A stretch of DNA of 64,000 nt, from the NCBI RefSeq assembly GCF_000429025.1, contig NZ_AUBB01000035.1:1-64000 (forward strand), written 5' to 3'. Positions 25,469 to 33,783 of this stretch are shown in pieces. Source of the stretch: Actinospineispora spinosispora DSM 44797. Its GTDB lineage: Bacteria; Actinomycetota; Actinomycetes; Mycobacteriales; Pseudonocardiaceae. The position numbers and the translations under genes are program-made. Under the pieces are notes generated by a model that made no database searches, was not told the origin of the DNA, and worked only from the letters and a program-made list of their open reading frames with translations. Every line of letters begins with the position of its first letter. Positions within the stretch are counted from its first letter, which is position 1.

Positions 25469-26181
25469 GCCGGGGCCTCGGCACTGATCAACCGGAGGAA
25501 GGCCTCCTCCAGGTCGTCGGTACCGGTCGCGGCGCGCAGCGCGTCCGGGGTGTCGTCGGCGATGAGCGAACCCTCGCGCATCATCAGCAGCTGGCTGCAA
25601 CGCCCGGCCTCGTCCATGACGTGACTCGACACGAACAGCGTGGTGCCGGCGTCGGCCAGAGCGTGGAACCGCACCCACAGGTCGCGCCGCAGCACCGGGT
25701 CGAGGCCCACGGTCGGCTCGTCGAGGATCAGCAGCTCGGGCGCGGACAGCAAGGCGCAGGCGAGCGACACCCGGGTTCGCTGCCCGCCGGACAGCGTGCC
25801 GACCTTCTGCCCGGCGCGCTCGGACAGCCCGACGTCGGCGAGCGCCCTGGTCGCGGCCGAGGGCGAGACTCCGTACACCGAGGCGAAGAAGTCGACGTTG
25901 TCGCGCACGGTGAGGTCGAGGTAGACCGACGGTGCCTGCGTCACGTAACCGACCTTGCTGCGTAGCGACGCGGACCCGGCGGGCACGCCGAGCACCTGGG
26001 CGCTGCCGACGCTGATCTGCTGCACGCCGACGACGCAGCGCAACAACGTGGTCTTCCCGCATCCACTCGGTCCGAGCAGCCCGGTGACCTGGCCCGCCGG
26101 CACGGTGAAGTCCAGCCCCCGCAGGATCTTCCGGCCGCCGAGCTCGACGGTGAGCCCCCGTGCCTCGATCGCGTTACCCAT
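25465..26181 (-). CDS. ABC exporter ATP-binding protein
   Basis: A 238-residue ATPase: Walker A GPSGCGKTT, Q-loop YVTQAPSVYLDLTVRDN, signature LSGGQRTRVSLACAL, Walker B LLILDEPTVGLD, H-loop SSHVMDEA. It resembles drug/antibiotic exporters of the DrrA-CcmA group and powers the fused permease-adaptor encoded immediately downstream. An AGAGGG ribosome site lies close to ATG 26181. A strong inverted repeat at 26198-26230 sits just upstream, so expression is probably controlled by a repressor encoded elsewhere. Confidence 0.92.
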   Translation of the reverse strand: MGNAIEARGLTVELGGRKILRGLDFTVPAGQVTGLLGPSGCGKTTLLRCVVGVQQISVGSAQVLGVPAGSASLRSKVGYVTQAPSVYLDLTVRDNVDFFASVYGVSPSAATRALADVGLSERAGQKVGTLSGGQRTRVSLACALLSAPELLILDEPTVGLDPVLRRDLWVRFHALADAGTTLFVSSHVMDEAGRCSQLLMMREGSLIADDTPDALRAATGTDDLEEAFLRLISAEAPA

Positions 26182-26197
26182 GGCCGGTCCCTCTCGC

Positions 26198-26230
26198 TAC
26201 GCTAATTCAACAACTGCAGAATTTAGCGTA
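26198..26230. promoter_or_regulatory. Probable TetR-type operator for ABC exporter
   Basis: TACGCTAATTC (26198-26208) and GAATTTAGCGTA (26219-26230) form an inverted repeat with one extra base in one arm, centred about 33 bases upstream of the ATPase start. The AT-rich palindrome stands out from the GC-rich background and resembles TetR-family sites controlling exporters. No regulator gene is adjacent. Assignment to TetR is inference. Confidence 0.6.
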
Positions 26231-26357
26231 CCTGCTTCATCCAGCACAGACCCAACGGTGTGACAACCGACTGCCGACCTGCCGGAGAACCCGACAACGT
26301 CGTGATCGGAAGCACTACCGTGCGAAACTTGGTTGTTGGCAAGGAAGGAGAACTCGG

Positions 26358-26936
26358 ATGACCGTTCTGCCTACTCCGCCGGGGCGCCTGCTCACGGTCG
26401 CGGAGTTTGCCGCCCTCGGCGAGGACGACCAATGCCGCTGGGAGCTGCAGGAAGGCAACCTGACCTTGTCCCCAAGTCCAACCCCTCGACACGTGCGCGC
26501 ATCGGGCCGACTCCTCATACAACTCGACCCTCAGATGCCCGATGATGTGTGCGTTCTCCAGGACATCGACATTGACCTACAGCTCACAGCACCGAGCCGA
26601 CCTGGTTGGGTGCGCCGTCCAGATCTGGTTCTGGTCACGAAGCGCGCGATGGACCGGGTGGAACGCGAAGGCGGTTTACTGCGAGCCGATGAGATCCAGC
26701 TGGTCATCGAGATCGTCTCGCCCGGCTCGCGGCGGATAGACAGGGTCGTCAAGCGTGGCGAATACGCCGACGCCGGCATCCCCCGCTACTGGATCGTCGA
26801 CCTCGACGAGCCGGCGTCGCTGCTCCCGCTTCATCAGGCGGGTGAGCTCGGTTACGCAAACGACCACGAGGCGACCGGCACCTTCACGACCACCGCTCCC
26901 TACCCGCTGACGATCAACCTCAACGACCTCACCTGA
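26358..26936 (+). CDS. Uma2-family PD-(D/E)XK nuclease-like protein
   Basis: A 192-residue protein of the Uma2/DUF820 family. The restriction-like core shows VRRPDLVLVTKRA (Asp), LVIEIVSPGSRRIDRVVKRGEYADAGIPRYWIVDL with the E-x-K pair. ATG 26358 has a strong AAGGAG site. Members are abundant in cyanobacteria and actinomycetes; the biological role is unknown. It stands alone between the divergent exporter operon and the convergent dehydrogenase. Confidence 0.85.
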   Translation: MTVLPTPPGRLLTVAEFAALGEDDQCRWELQEGNLTLSPSPTPRHVRASGRLLIQLDPQMPDDVCVLQDIDIDLQLTAPSRPGWVRRPDLVLVTKRAMDRVEREGGLLRADEIQLVIEIVSPGSRRIDRVVKRGEYADAGIPRYWIVDLDEPASLLPLHQAGELGYANDHEATGTFTTTAPYPLTINLNDLT

Positions 26937-26949
26937 CCGTCCCCAGGGA

Positions 26950-26998
26950 CACGAATGTGGCTTTAGGGACGTTGAACGTCCCTAAAGCCACATTCGTG
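26950..26998. repeat. Perfect palindrome B1
   Basis: A 49-base perfect inverted repeat: 23-base arms (CACGAATGTGGCTTTAGGGA + CGT) around TGA. It lies 13 bases after the Uma2 stop and 25 bases after the convergent dehydrogenase stop, as expected of a bidirectional terminator. The second copy is at 53067-53119. Confidence 0.9.
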
Positions 26999-27023
26999 AC
27001 ATCGGCGGTGGTGGCGGCGCTGG

Positions 27024-29909
27024 TCAGTGCGGGAGGCCCAGGGCTCGGGCTGCCAGTTGGGCCAGGTGGACGGGCTCGCGCTGGTCGGCCTGGCGCAGCT
27101 GGGTGCGGCAGCTGTAGCCGTCGGCCAGGACCGCCACCTCGTCGTCCGCTGCCCGGACCGCCGGTAGCAGGACGCGCTCGGCGCAGGCCATCGACACGTC
27201 GTAGTGGCCCTTCTCGAAGCCGAAGTTGCCGGCCAGACCGCAGCACCCGGAGTCGAGGACCTCGGCATCCACACCCAACGCGGCCAGTACCGACCGGTCC
27301 GCCTCGGCGCCCAGGTCGGCGTGCTGGTGGCAGTGGACCTGGACCAACGCGCGCAGGCCGGGGGTCGTGACCCGCGTGGCCAGCTCGTCGGTGTGCTTCG
27401 CGAGCACCTCGGCGAACGTGCGGACCGCGCCGGACAGCGCGGGTGTGCCCGGGTGGTCGGGCAGCAGCTCCGGCAGGTCGGCGCGCAGCGCGGCCGCGCA
27501 GCTCGGCTCGAGCGCCACGATCGGCACCCCGGCCATCAGCCACGGCCGCAACGTGGTGAGCGTCCGGCGCAGCACCCGGCGCGCCGCGTCGAGCTGACCG
27601 GTGGAATGCCAGGTCAGCCCGCAGCACACGGGTCCGTCCGGCACCTCGACCTGGTAGCCGAGCGACTCCAGCACCGACACCGCCGCGCGGGCGATGTGCG
27701 GGTCGAAGTGGTCGGTGAAGGTGTCCGGCCACAGCACGATCCGCCCGTGCGGAGGGACCCGGGGCGACGGCGCGTACGGCGAGGGCACGTACGACGAGGA
27801 GAACGTGCGCTCGGCGAGCGGTGGGATGGATCGCTCCGGCGCGATGCCACCGAACCGCTTCGCCATCGACGCCAGCGCCGGACGCTGGGCGAGCGCGTTC
27901 AGCCGACGCGCCAGCCCGGGGACCCGCGCCACGAGCCGCAGCCAGCGCGGCAGCGCGCCCATCGAGTAGTGGGTCAGCGGACGGATCCGGTTGCGGAACC
28001 GCTGCGCGAGGAACTCGGTCTTGTAGGCGGCCATGTCCACCCCGACCGGGCAGTCGCGCTTGCAGCCCTTGCAGGACAGGCACAGGTCGAGCGCCTCGGC
28101 GACCTCGTCGGACTGCCAGCCGCCGGAGATCACCTCACCGTTCGCCATCTCGAACAGCAGCCGCGCCCGCCCTCGGGTCGAGTGCATCTCCTCGCCGGTC
28201 GCCCGGAAGCTCGGGCACATGACGCCGCCGGACTCGCTGACGCAGCGCCCCACGCCGAGACACCGGCGGGTGGCCCTGGTGAAGCTGCCCCGGTCGTGCG
28301 CGAACGCCAGCTCCGGGGTGTCCCGCAGGGTCGGCATGCCGACGAAGATGCGCAGGTCGTCGTCCATCTTCGCGGGCCGGACGACGCGGCCGGGGTTCAT
28401 CATGTCGTCCGGGTCCCAGATGCCCTTGAACCGCTCGAACCCTTCGATGATCTCCTTCGGGTACATGCGGGGCAGCAGCTCGGAGCGCGCCTGGCCGTCG
28501 CCGTGCTCGCCGGACAGCGAGCCGCCGTGCGCGACGACGAGGTCGGCGCCGTCCTCCATGAACGCGCGGAAGTTGGCGATGCCGGCGCGGGTGAGCAGGT
28601 CGAAGTCGATGCGCACGTGCAGGCAGCCGTCGCCGAAGTGCCCGTAGTAGACGCCCTGGCGGCCGTGCTTGGCCAGCACCGCGTCGAACTCCCGCAGGTA
28701 GGCGCCGAACCGCTCGGGCGGGACCGCCGCGTCCTCCCAGCCGGGCCACGCCTCGCCGCCGTCCGGTGAGCGGGTGAGGATGCCCGCGCCGTCCTCACGG
28801 ATGCGCCACAGTGCCTTCATCGCGGCCGGGTCGCTCACCACGACGCTCGTGGCGCCGTACGGCTTCATCGCCTTGACCACGGCCTTCGCCGCCGCCTCCG
28901 CCTCGGCGCGGGTCTCACCGCCGGTCTCGACGTACAGCCAGCCGCCGCCATCGGGCAGCGCCTTGCTCGCCGTCTCGCCGGGGTGCTGCGCGCGCAGCGC
29001 CGCGATCAGCCCGGCGTCCATGCCCTCGATCGTCAGCGGCTTGTGCTCGCGCACCACCATGACGTGGTCGGCGGCCAGGTAGGCGTCCGGGAAGCCGAGC
29101 ACCGCGAGCGCCCGCGCGGCCGGTGACTCGACCAGCCGGACGGTCGCGCCGAGCACCGTGACGCAGGTGCCCTCGGTGCCGACGACGGCCTTGGCGAGGT
29201 CGAAGTCGCTGCCGGGGACGAGCTGGTCGAGGTTGTAGCCGGACACGCGACGGGTGAGATCGGGGAACGACCTGCGGACGTCGTCGGCCATCTGTTCGCC
29301 CAGCTCACGCAGCCGGTCTGGGATGGAACCACTCGCCGGGACCGCACCGTTCGTGCCGGCGGGCCCCAGGGTGAGCCGCTCGCCCCGGTAGGTCAGCACG
29401 TCGAGGGCGTGCACGTTGTCGACCGTCTTGCCCCAGGCCACCGAGTGCGACCCGCAGGCGTTGTTGCCGATCATCCCGCCGAGCGTGCAGCGGTTGTGCG
29501 TCGACGGGTCCGGGCCGAAGGTGAGACCGTGCGGTCGCGCGGCGTCCCGCAGGTTGTCCAGGATCAGCCCGGGCTGCACACGCGCGGTGTGCGCCTCGGG
29601 GTCGATCTCCAGGACCTTGTTCATGTGCTTGGTGAAGTCGAGGACCACCGCGGTGTTGACCGCCTGCCCGGCGATCGAGGTGCCCGCGCCCCGGGGGACC
29701 AGCGGAACCCCGTGTTCACGGCAGGTGGCAACGGCGGCCTCGACGTCGGCGGCGTCGCGCGGCGCGACCACGCCGATCGGGACGCGGCGGTAGTTCGAGG
29801 CGTCCGCCGACCACATGGCGCGGCTGGCGGCGTCGAAGCGGACCTCACCGGCGACGCTGGCTGACAGGTCCGCGCTCAGGGCACGGTGATCGGAATCAGG
29901 CAAGCTCAC
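27024..29909 (-). CDS. FAD/FeS D-2-hydroxyacid dehydrogenase (YdiJ-type)
   Basis: A 961-residue fusion. Residues about 40-230 form a VAO-type FAD-binding domain (VPRGAGTSIAGQAVN, GMIGNNACGSHSVAWGKTVDN), followed by the FAD-oxidase C domain with metal-site-like HFGDGCLHVRIDF. Cysteine motifs near 556-575 and CLSCKGCKRDCPVG near 608-621 bind two 4Fe-4S clusters. Two CCG/heterodisulfide-like cysteine segments lie near 760 and 889. Such proteins oxidise D-2-hydroxyglutarate or D-lactate and pass electrons to the respiratory chain. It is last in the lactonase-HOT-FmdB series. Start is GTG 29909; weak ribosome site. Confidence 0.88.
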   Translation of the reverse strand: MSLPDSDHRALSADLSASVAGEVRFDAASRAMWSADASNYRRVPIGVVAPRDAADVEAAVATCREHGVPLVPRGAGTSIAGQAVNTAVVLDFTKHMNKVLEIDPEAHTARVQPGLILDNLRDAARPHGLTFGPDPSTHNRCTLGGMIGNNACGSHSVAWGKTVDNVHALDVLTYRGERLTLGPAGTNGAVPASGSIPDRLRELGEQMADDVRRSFPDLTRRVSGYNLDQLVPGSDFDLAKAVVGTEGTCVTVLGATVRLVESPAARALAVLGFPDAYLAADHVMVVREHKPLTIEGMDAGLIAALRAQHPGETASKALPDGGGWLYVETGGETRAEAEAAAKAVVKAMKPYGATSVVVSDPAAMKALWRIREDGAGILTRSPDGGEAWPGWEDAAVPPERFGAYLREFDAVLAKHGRQGVYYGHFGDGCLHVRIDFDLLTRAGIANFRAFMEDGADLVVAHGGSLSGEHGDGQARSELLPRMYPKEIIEGFERFKGIWDPDDMMNPGRVVRPAKMDDDLRIFVGMPTLRDTPELAFAHDRGSFTRATRRCLGVGRCVSESGGVMCPSFRATGEEMHSTRGRARLLFEMANGEVISGGWQSDEVAEALDLCLSCKGCKRDCPVGVDMAAYKTEFLAQRFRNRIRPLTHYSMGALPRWLRLVARVPGLARRLNALAQRPALASMAKRFGGIAPERSIPPLAERTFSSSYVPSPYAPSPRVPPHGRIVLWPDTFTDHFDPHIARAAVSVLESLGYQVEVPDGPVCCGLTWHSTGQLDAARRVLRRTLTTLRPWLMAGVPIVALEPSCAAALRADLPELLPDHPGTPALSGAVRTFAEVLAKHTDELATRVTTPGLRALVQVHCHQHADLGAEADRSVLAALGVDAEVLDSGCCGLAGNFGFEKGHYDVSMACAERVLLPAVRAADDEVAVLADGYSCRTQLRQADQREPVHLAQLAARALGLPH

Positions 29910-29929
29910 CTGCTCAGTGTGCGGGTTGC

Positions 29930-29977
29930 CCCCGTGAGTGATGTGGGCTGCCCCGGCAACCCACATCACTCACGGGG
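29930..29977. repeat. Palindromic element C overlapping FmdB stop
   Basis: CCCCGTGAGTGATGTGGG (from 29930) pairs with CCCACATCACTCACGGGG (to 29977); the centre TGCC-CC-GGCA continues the stem with one mismatch. The FmdB-like gene's stop TGA and last two codons are in the right arm, and the dehydrogenase start is only about 20 bases beyond the left arm. Confidence 0.85.
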
Positions 29978-30482
29978 TAGTTGGCTTCTTCGGCGTCGCC
30001 GGCGGGGCGGGCGGCTCGGCGGCGGGTGCCGAGTGGCCGTGCCCGTGGCCGTGCCCATGACCGTGGCCGTGCCCATGACCGTGGCCGTGCCCCGTGGTGG
30101 GTGCGCCGGGCATCGGGTCGCCCGCCCGCAGCGGGGTGTCGTGGTAGCGGCCCTCGTGCGCCAGGATCGGACGCTGGTCACCCGCGATCTCCGGGTACTT
30201 CGCCTCGAGCCGCTGCCGGTTCTCCCACTGCCGCCGCAGCTGGCCGGTGTACTCGCGGTTGCCGTTGTACGTCCCGCGCCAGGTCTGCGGCATGCGGTCC
30301 ATCGACAGCCCCGCCGAGCCGTTGCGATCCGCCTGCCCGCCCAGGCTGAACCCGGCCGGGATCTTGCGGGTCACGCCGCCGCACCCCGGGCACGCGGGCG
30401 CGTCGGCGTCGAACGACGTGAGCTGCTCGAACCGAAGACCACACGTGTCCTCGGTCGAGCAGCGGTACACATAGATCGGCAC
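29970..30482 (-). CDS. FmdB-type zinc-ribbon protein with Gly-His tail
   Basis: 170 residues. The N-terminus MPIYVYRC...CGLRFEQL and ACPGCGGVTRKI give the two CxxC-like halves of an FmdB regulatory zinc ribbon (the first is Cys8 with Cys14, inserted STEDT). The middle is polar. Near residues 130-152 a run of about 11 Gly-His dipeptides could bind Ni, Zn or Cu. The Gly-His DNA is built from an 18-base repeat. It lies five bases after the HOT-like gene, so a metal-supply or regulatory role for the iron-dependent enzyme is possible but unproven. Confidence 0.8.
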   Translation of the reverse strand: MPIYVYRCSTEDTCGLRFEQLTSFDADAPACPGCGGVTRKIPAGFSLGGQADRNGSAGLSMDRMPQTWRGTYNGNREYTGQLRRQWENRQRLEAKYPEIAGDQRPILAHEGRYHDTPLRAGDPMPGAPTTGHGHGHGHGHGHGHGHGHGHSAPAAEPPAPPATPKKPTTP

Positions 30483-30486
30483 GGGC

Positions 30487-31776
30487 CTACCAGTTCTCGA
30501 TGGACTTGGTCAGGATGTCGGCGATGTCCTCTTCGGTGGGCGTCTTCGGGCAGGTGGCCAACAGCCGCTGCTGTTTCATCGTGCCGGGCACCAGGTCCGG
30601 CACGTCCGCCTCGGTGTAGCCGACGCCGCCGATTCCGTTCGGGATGTCGATGTCCCGCATCAGCTGGATCAGCACCGAGGGCAGCTGCTCGCTCGGGTCG
30701 TTGTGCTTGTCCGCGTCCGGCGCCATGAGCGCCGCGGCCCGCAGGTGCCGCTCCGGCGCACTGGCGAAGGAGAACCGGAACGCCTCCGGCGCGGTCAGCG
30801 ACACCGACTGGCCGTGCGGCACCATCGGCTCGTCCGGCGGGTAGCCCGCCGGGATGTAGTCCTTGACCATGCCGGCGATCGGGTAGGCGTTGGCGTGCGG
30901 GATGTGCACGCCCGAGTTGCCGAAGCCCATGCCGGCGAACGTCGCGGCCATCATCATGTCCGAGCGGGCCTCGACGTTGTCCGACCCTTCGTGCACCGCC
31001 TTGCGGAACGACTGGGCCAGCAGCGCCATGGCCTTCTCGCACCACAGGTCCGACACCGGGTTCGAGCCGCAGTAGGTGACCCGCTCCTCGGGCTTCTTAC
31101 GGTCGAACGTCGTGTAGTACCGCGCCGTGTAGCTCTCCACCGCATGGCACACGATGTCCATCCCGGACGCGGCGGTGACCTGCGGCGACAGTGTCATGGT
31201 CAGCAGCGGGTCGATGACCGCGAGGGTCGGGCGCAACCGCCAGTGGCTGATCCCGGTCTTGACCTTCATCGACAGGATGTCCAGCACGCACATCGCGGTG
31301 GACTCCGAACCGGTACCGGCCGTGGTGGGGACCGCGATGAGCGGCTTGAGCTGCCCGTCCGGGATCCGCGCGTTGCCGATCGGCTTGTTGATGTAGTCCA
31401 TGAGCTCGCCGGAGCTGCTGGTCAGCAGGTTGATCGCCTTCGCGGTGTCGATCGCGGACCCGCCGCCGACCGCGACGAAGCCGTCCCAGTCACCCTGCGC
31501 CCTCGCGTACTCGACGGCCTTGTTCATCGAGTCGTCGGTCGGCTCGACGTGCACCCCGTCGAAGATCTCCGACTCGATCTTGTACCGACGCAGGTTGTCC
31601 GCGATGCGCTGCGGCGCGCCGAGCGCGTTGACCCCGGAGTCGGTCACGATCAGCACACGCCGGACACCGTGGCCGGCCATCTCGAAACCGATCTCGTCGG
31701 AGGCACCGGCACCGAACTTCAGCGGCGGAGCGCCCCAGGTGAAGATCGTCTCCTCGGTGAGCTCGACGCCGGTCAT
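30487..31776 (-). CDS. Hydroxyacid-oxoacid transhydrogenase-like iron alcohol dehydrogenase
   Basis: A 429-residue group III iron-dependent dehydrogenase. It matches ADHFE1/HOT proteins better than ordinary Fe-ADHs: HVEPTDDSMNKAVEYAR, VGGGSAIDTAKAINL, PTTAGTGSESTA, IDPLLTMTLSPQV, GMDIVCHAVESYTA, the YCGSNPVSDLW insert and FGNSGVHIPHANAYPI with VPHGQSV. HOT oxidises 4-hydroxybutyrate to succinate semialdehyde while reducing 2-oxoglutarate to D-2-hydroxyglutarate, keeping its nicotinamide bound. The start overlaps the lactonase stop (ATGA). An NDMA-type alcohol oxidoreductase is the alternative. Confidence 0.85.
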   Translation of the reverse strand: MTGVELTEETIFTWGAPPLKFGAGASDEIGFEMAGHGVRRVLIVTDSGVNALGAPQRIADNLRRYKIESEIFDGVHVEPTDDSMNKAVEYARAQGDWDGFVAVGGGSAIDTAKAINLLTSSSGELMDYINKPIGNARIPDGQLKPLIAVPTTAGTGSESTAMCVLDILSMKVKTGISHWRLRPTLAVIDPLLTMTLSPQVTAASGMDIVCHAVESYTARYYTTFDRKKPEERVTYCGSNPVSDLWCEKAMALLAQSFRKAVHEGSDNVEARSDMMMAATFAGMGFGNSGVHIPHANAYPIAGMVKDYIPAGYPPDEPMVPHGQSVSLTAPEAFRFSFASAPERHLRAAALMAPDADKHNDPSEQLPSVLIQLMRDIDIPNGIGGVGYTEADVPDLVPGTMKQQRLLATCPKTPTEEDIADILTKSIENW

Positions 31777-32585
31777 GTGTAGGAGCCCTCCGGAGCGACC
31801 CTCAGCTGATGGATCTGGTCGGCGTCGTGACCGAACACCATCGTCGCGTCGGTCTGCTCCTGGATACCACGCAGCTTCTCGACCGAGGCGTAGAACTGCT
31901 CCATGTTGTTGACGATCGCGGCGGGCGTCGCGGGCGGGCCGTAGCTCTCCCCCATGTACACCGCGTCGGATGTGAAGATCATCGTGCCGCTGTCCGGCAG
32001 GTCGACCTGCATGGACATGCAGCCGACGGTGTGGCCGGGGGTCTCCAGCAGCGTCACGCCGGGCAGGAACTCGGTGTCCCCGGAGACCGTCTCGAACTGC
32101 AGACCCTCGTAGTCGGTCTTCAGGTGCGCGCCGGTGAACAGGCCCTCGAAGCCGAACGCGAAGTCCTTCTCCCGCTCGTGGCACACGAGCTTGGCGTTCG
32201 TGTTCTTGAACATCTGGGCGTTGCCGGCGTGGTCGAAGTGCAGGTGGGAGAGGACCACGTAGTCGATCTCGTCGAGCCCGACGCCCATCTGGTTGAGCCG
32301 GGAGTCGAGGTACTCGTCGTCGGACACGTTGTCGTACGGGAAGAAGTCCTGCAGGCCGGTGGGTTCCCAGCGCTGTTCCCAGTCACGCGGGCAGCTGGTG
32401 TCCCACAGCAGCTTGCCCTCGTCGGTCTCGACCAGGACGCAGTGCGTGGGCACGTCCACCCACGGCGCCGGTGCGTCCTTGTGGTTGCGGTCGGTGATGG
32501 AGCGGCCGGGCTTGAGGAGGAGCCAGGTCAGGTCGGCAGTCATCGCTCCGCAGGGGATGACGCTCACCTTGTTCGCCGTCGCCAT
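31773..32585 (-). CDS. AHL/gamma-lactonase of AhlD/AttM type
   Basis: A 270-residue metallo-beta-lactamase-fold lactonase. Di-zinc motif HLHFDHAGN, second-shell His in ETPGHTVG, bridging Asp in FTSDAVYMG and final His in VFGHDADQ are all present. The N-terminal MTADLTWLLLKPGRSITDRNHKD is diagnostic of the AhlD/AttM group, which opens N-acyl-homoserine lactones and gamma-butyrolactone. ATG 32585 has AAGGGA upstream. Being first in an operon with a 4-hydroxybutyrate-type dehydrogenase favours gamma-butyrolactone or related lactones as substrate. Confidence 0.88.
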   Translation of the reverse strand: MATANKVSVIPCGAMTADLTWLLLKPGRSITDRNHKDAPAPWVDVPTHCVLVETDEGKLLWDTSCPRDWEQRWEPTGLQDFFPYDNVSDDEYLDSRLNQMGVGLDEIDYVVLSHLHFDHAGNAQMFKNTNAKLVCHEREKDFAFGFEGLFTGAHLKTDYEGLQFETVSGDTEFLPGVTLLETPGHTVGCMSMQVDLPDSGTMIFTSDAVYMGESYGPPATPAAIVNNMEQFYASVEKLRGIQEQTDATMVFGHDADQIHQLRVAPEGSYT

Positions 32586-32628
32586 GGTGGGTCCCTTCGA
32601 CACTGAGGGGTGCGGCACGTCACAAAAC

Positions 32629-32647
32629 AGTGGCATGCCACATGCCA
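32629..32647. promoter_or_regulatory. Candidate GntR operator, lactonase side
   Basis: AGTGGCATGCCACATGCCA, containing the palindrome GTGGCATGCCAC, about 45 bases upstream of the lactonase start. A copy differing at one base lies at 33374-33392. Assignment to the adjacent GntR regulator is inferred. Confidence 0.6.
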
Positions 32648-32666
32648 CCCGTCAATGCACGTTCAA

Positions 32667-33365
32667 CTATGAGACGGTCCAGCCGAGGTCGACGTCGAAG
32701 GTCCCGTTCTCAGCTCCCGCTTCCTGCGTGACCAGCAGCTGCGCGGTGTGCAGGATGTGCGCGCGCATCGCCTGCGCGGCACCCTCGACGTCCCGGTCCT
32801 CGACCCGCTCCAGCACCACCCGGTGCTCCGCGACGATGACCTGCAGCGAACGGGACCGGTGCGCGGTCGACACCCCGCGCCGCAGGACCATGTCGCGCAG
32901 CCCGTCCACGTACTCGGCCAGCCTGCTGTTGCCGGACGCGGCGATCAGGACCCGGTGGAACCGGCGGTCGTGCTCCCACATGCGGTACTCGTCGTCGGCC
33001 GCCGCCGCCTTCTCCATCGCGGCGAAGACCTGCCGCAGCTCGCGCAGGGTCGCGGGCTTCAGCAGCTGCACCGCCCTGCGGGTCGCGGGCACCTCCAGCA
33101 GCAGCCGCAGCGCGAACACTTCCTCCAGGTCGTGCAGCGAGGTCTGCAGGATGCGGACACCCCGGTTGCGCTCGAACCGCACCATGCCCTGCTGAGCCAG
33201 TTTGATCAGCGCTTCCCGGACCGGGGTGCGGGAGACCCCTAGCTGACCTGCCAGAGTGTGCACCGAGTGCAGTGTCCCCGGAGGCAGCTCGCCGGTGATG
33301 ACGGCCGCGCGCAACGCATCCAGCACCTGGGCGTTGACGGTGGCGGTCGGTCGAACCTGCCTCAC
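32667..33365 (-). CDS. GntR-family regulator, FCD subfamily
   Basis: A 232-residue repressor-type protein. The winged helix covers about 5-70 (LRAAVITGELPPGTLHSVHTLAGQLGVSRTPVREALIKLAQQGMV). The FCD all-helical effector domain (about 85-215) has the metal/ligand residues in WEHDRRFHRVLI and AEHRVVLERV. FCD regulators respond to small carboxylates. GTG 33365 is preferred because the candidate operator lies directly upstream; earlier in-frame starts would place it inside the coding region. It is transcribed toward the lactonase operon, which it probably controls together with itself. Confidence 0.88.
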   Translation of the reverse strand: MRQVRPTATVNAQVLDALRAAVITGELPPGTLHSVHTLAGQLGVSRTPVREALIKLAQQGMVRFERNRGVRILQTSLHDLEEVFALRLLLEVPATRRAVQLLKPATLRELRQVFAAMEKAAAADDEYRMWEHDRRFHRVLIAASGNSRLAEYVDGLRDMVLRRGVSTAHRSRSLQVIVAEHRVVLERVEDRDVEGAAQAMRAHILHTAQLLVTQEAGAENGTFDVDLGWTVS

Positions 33366-33373
33366 CGGCCGAG

Positions 33374-33392
33374 AGTGGCACGCCACATGCCA
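33374..33392. promoter_or_regulatory. Candidate GntR operator, autoregulatory
   Basis: AGTGGCACGCCACATGCCA, 18 of 19 bases identical to the box at 32629-32647 and in the same orientation, nine bases upstream of the GntR start. It fits autorepression. Confidence 0.6.
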
Positions 33393-33783
33393 GCGGTCAA
33401 CGGGCTCGACACCCCCGTCGAGTGACACGCCAGACGCCTCGAACGAGTGACAATCCACACGTCTGGCGGTGTCATGTGGCTAGCGGGACGTGCGTGGCAA
33501 TTCAGTACACTAGAAACAGTTGTTCACGTTTCGATCACGATGTGATTGCGAGCACACCGCTCTGACCTCGGCAAACAGTTGCTAATGCAAGGTTGAATTT
33601 CACACATGTAATTCAAATGGCCTAGCGCCTGAGCATCTGCTTCACTGATCGCGACTTTTTTGTGACGCTCGCAATGGGAATGTCCCAGTATCGGCTTGGT
33701 GAATTGGTCGTTAAGGCCTACGAAGAGTCGTACTGCCCATCAAGGGGCGTATGACCCGACCACCGCGATTGGGGGGTGTCGCC
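33393..33783. other. AT-richer promoter region, no gene seen
   Basis: About 390 bases between the divergent GntR and PH/nuclease-like genes. It is clearly lower in GC than the surroundings, with partial GntR-like half-sites near 33420-33480 (GACACGCCAGACG, GTCTGGCGGTGTC, which pair with each other). No coding sequence, RNA gene or A-G element was recognised. Confidence 0.5.

Noticed and set aside
26950..26998. Palindrome B1 as an insertion-sequence remnant
   Set aside because: No transposase fragment or target duplication is visible; two perfect copies at gene ends fit a terminator-like repeat better, though mobility is not excluded.
30050..30100. Short tandem repeat considered as CRISPR or minisatellite
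   Set aside because: It is the coding repeat for the Gly-His tail; no spacer structure.
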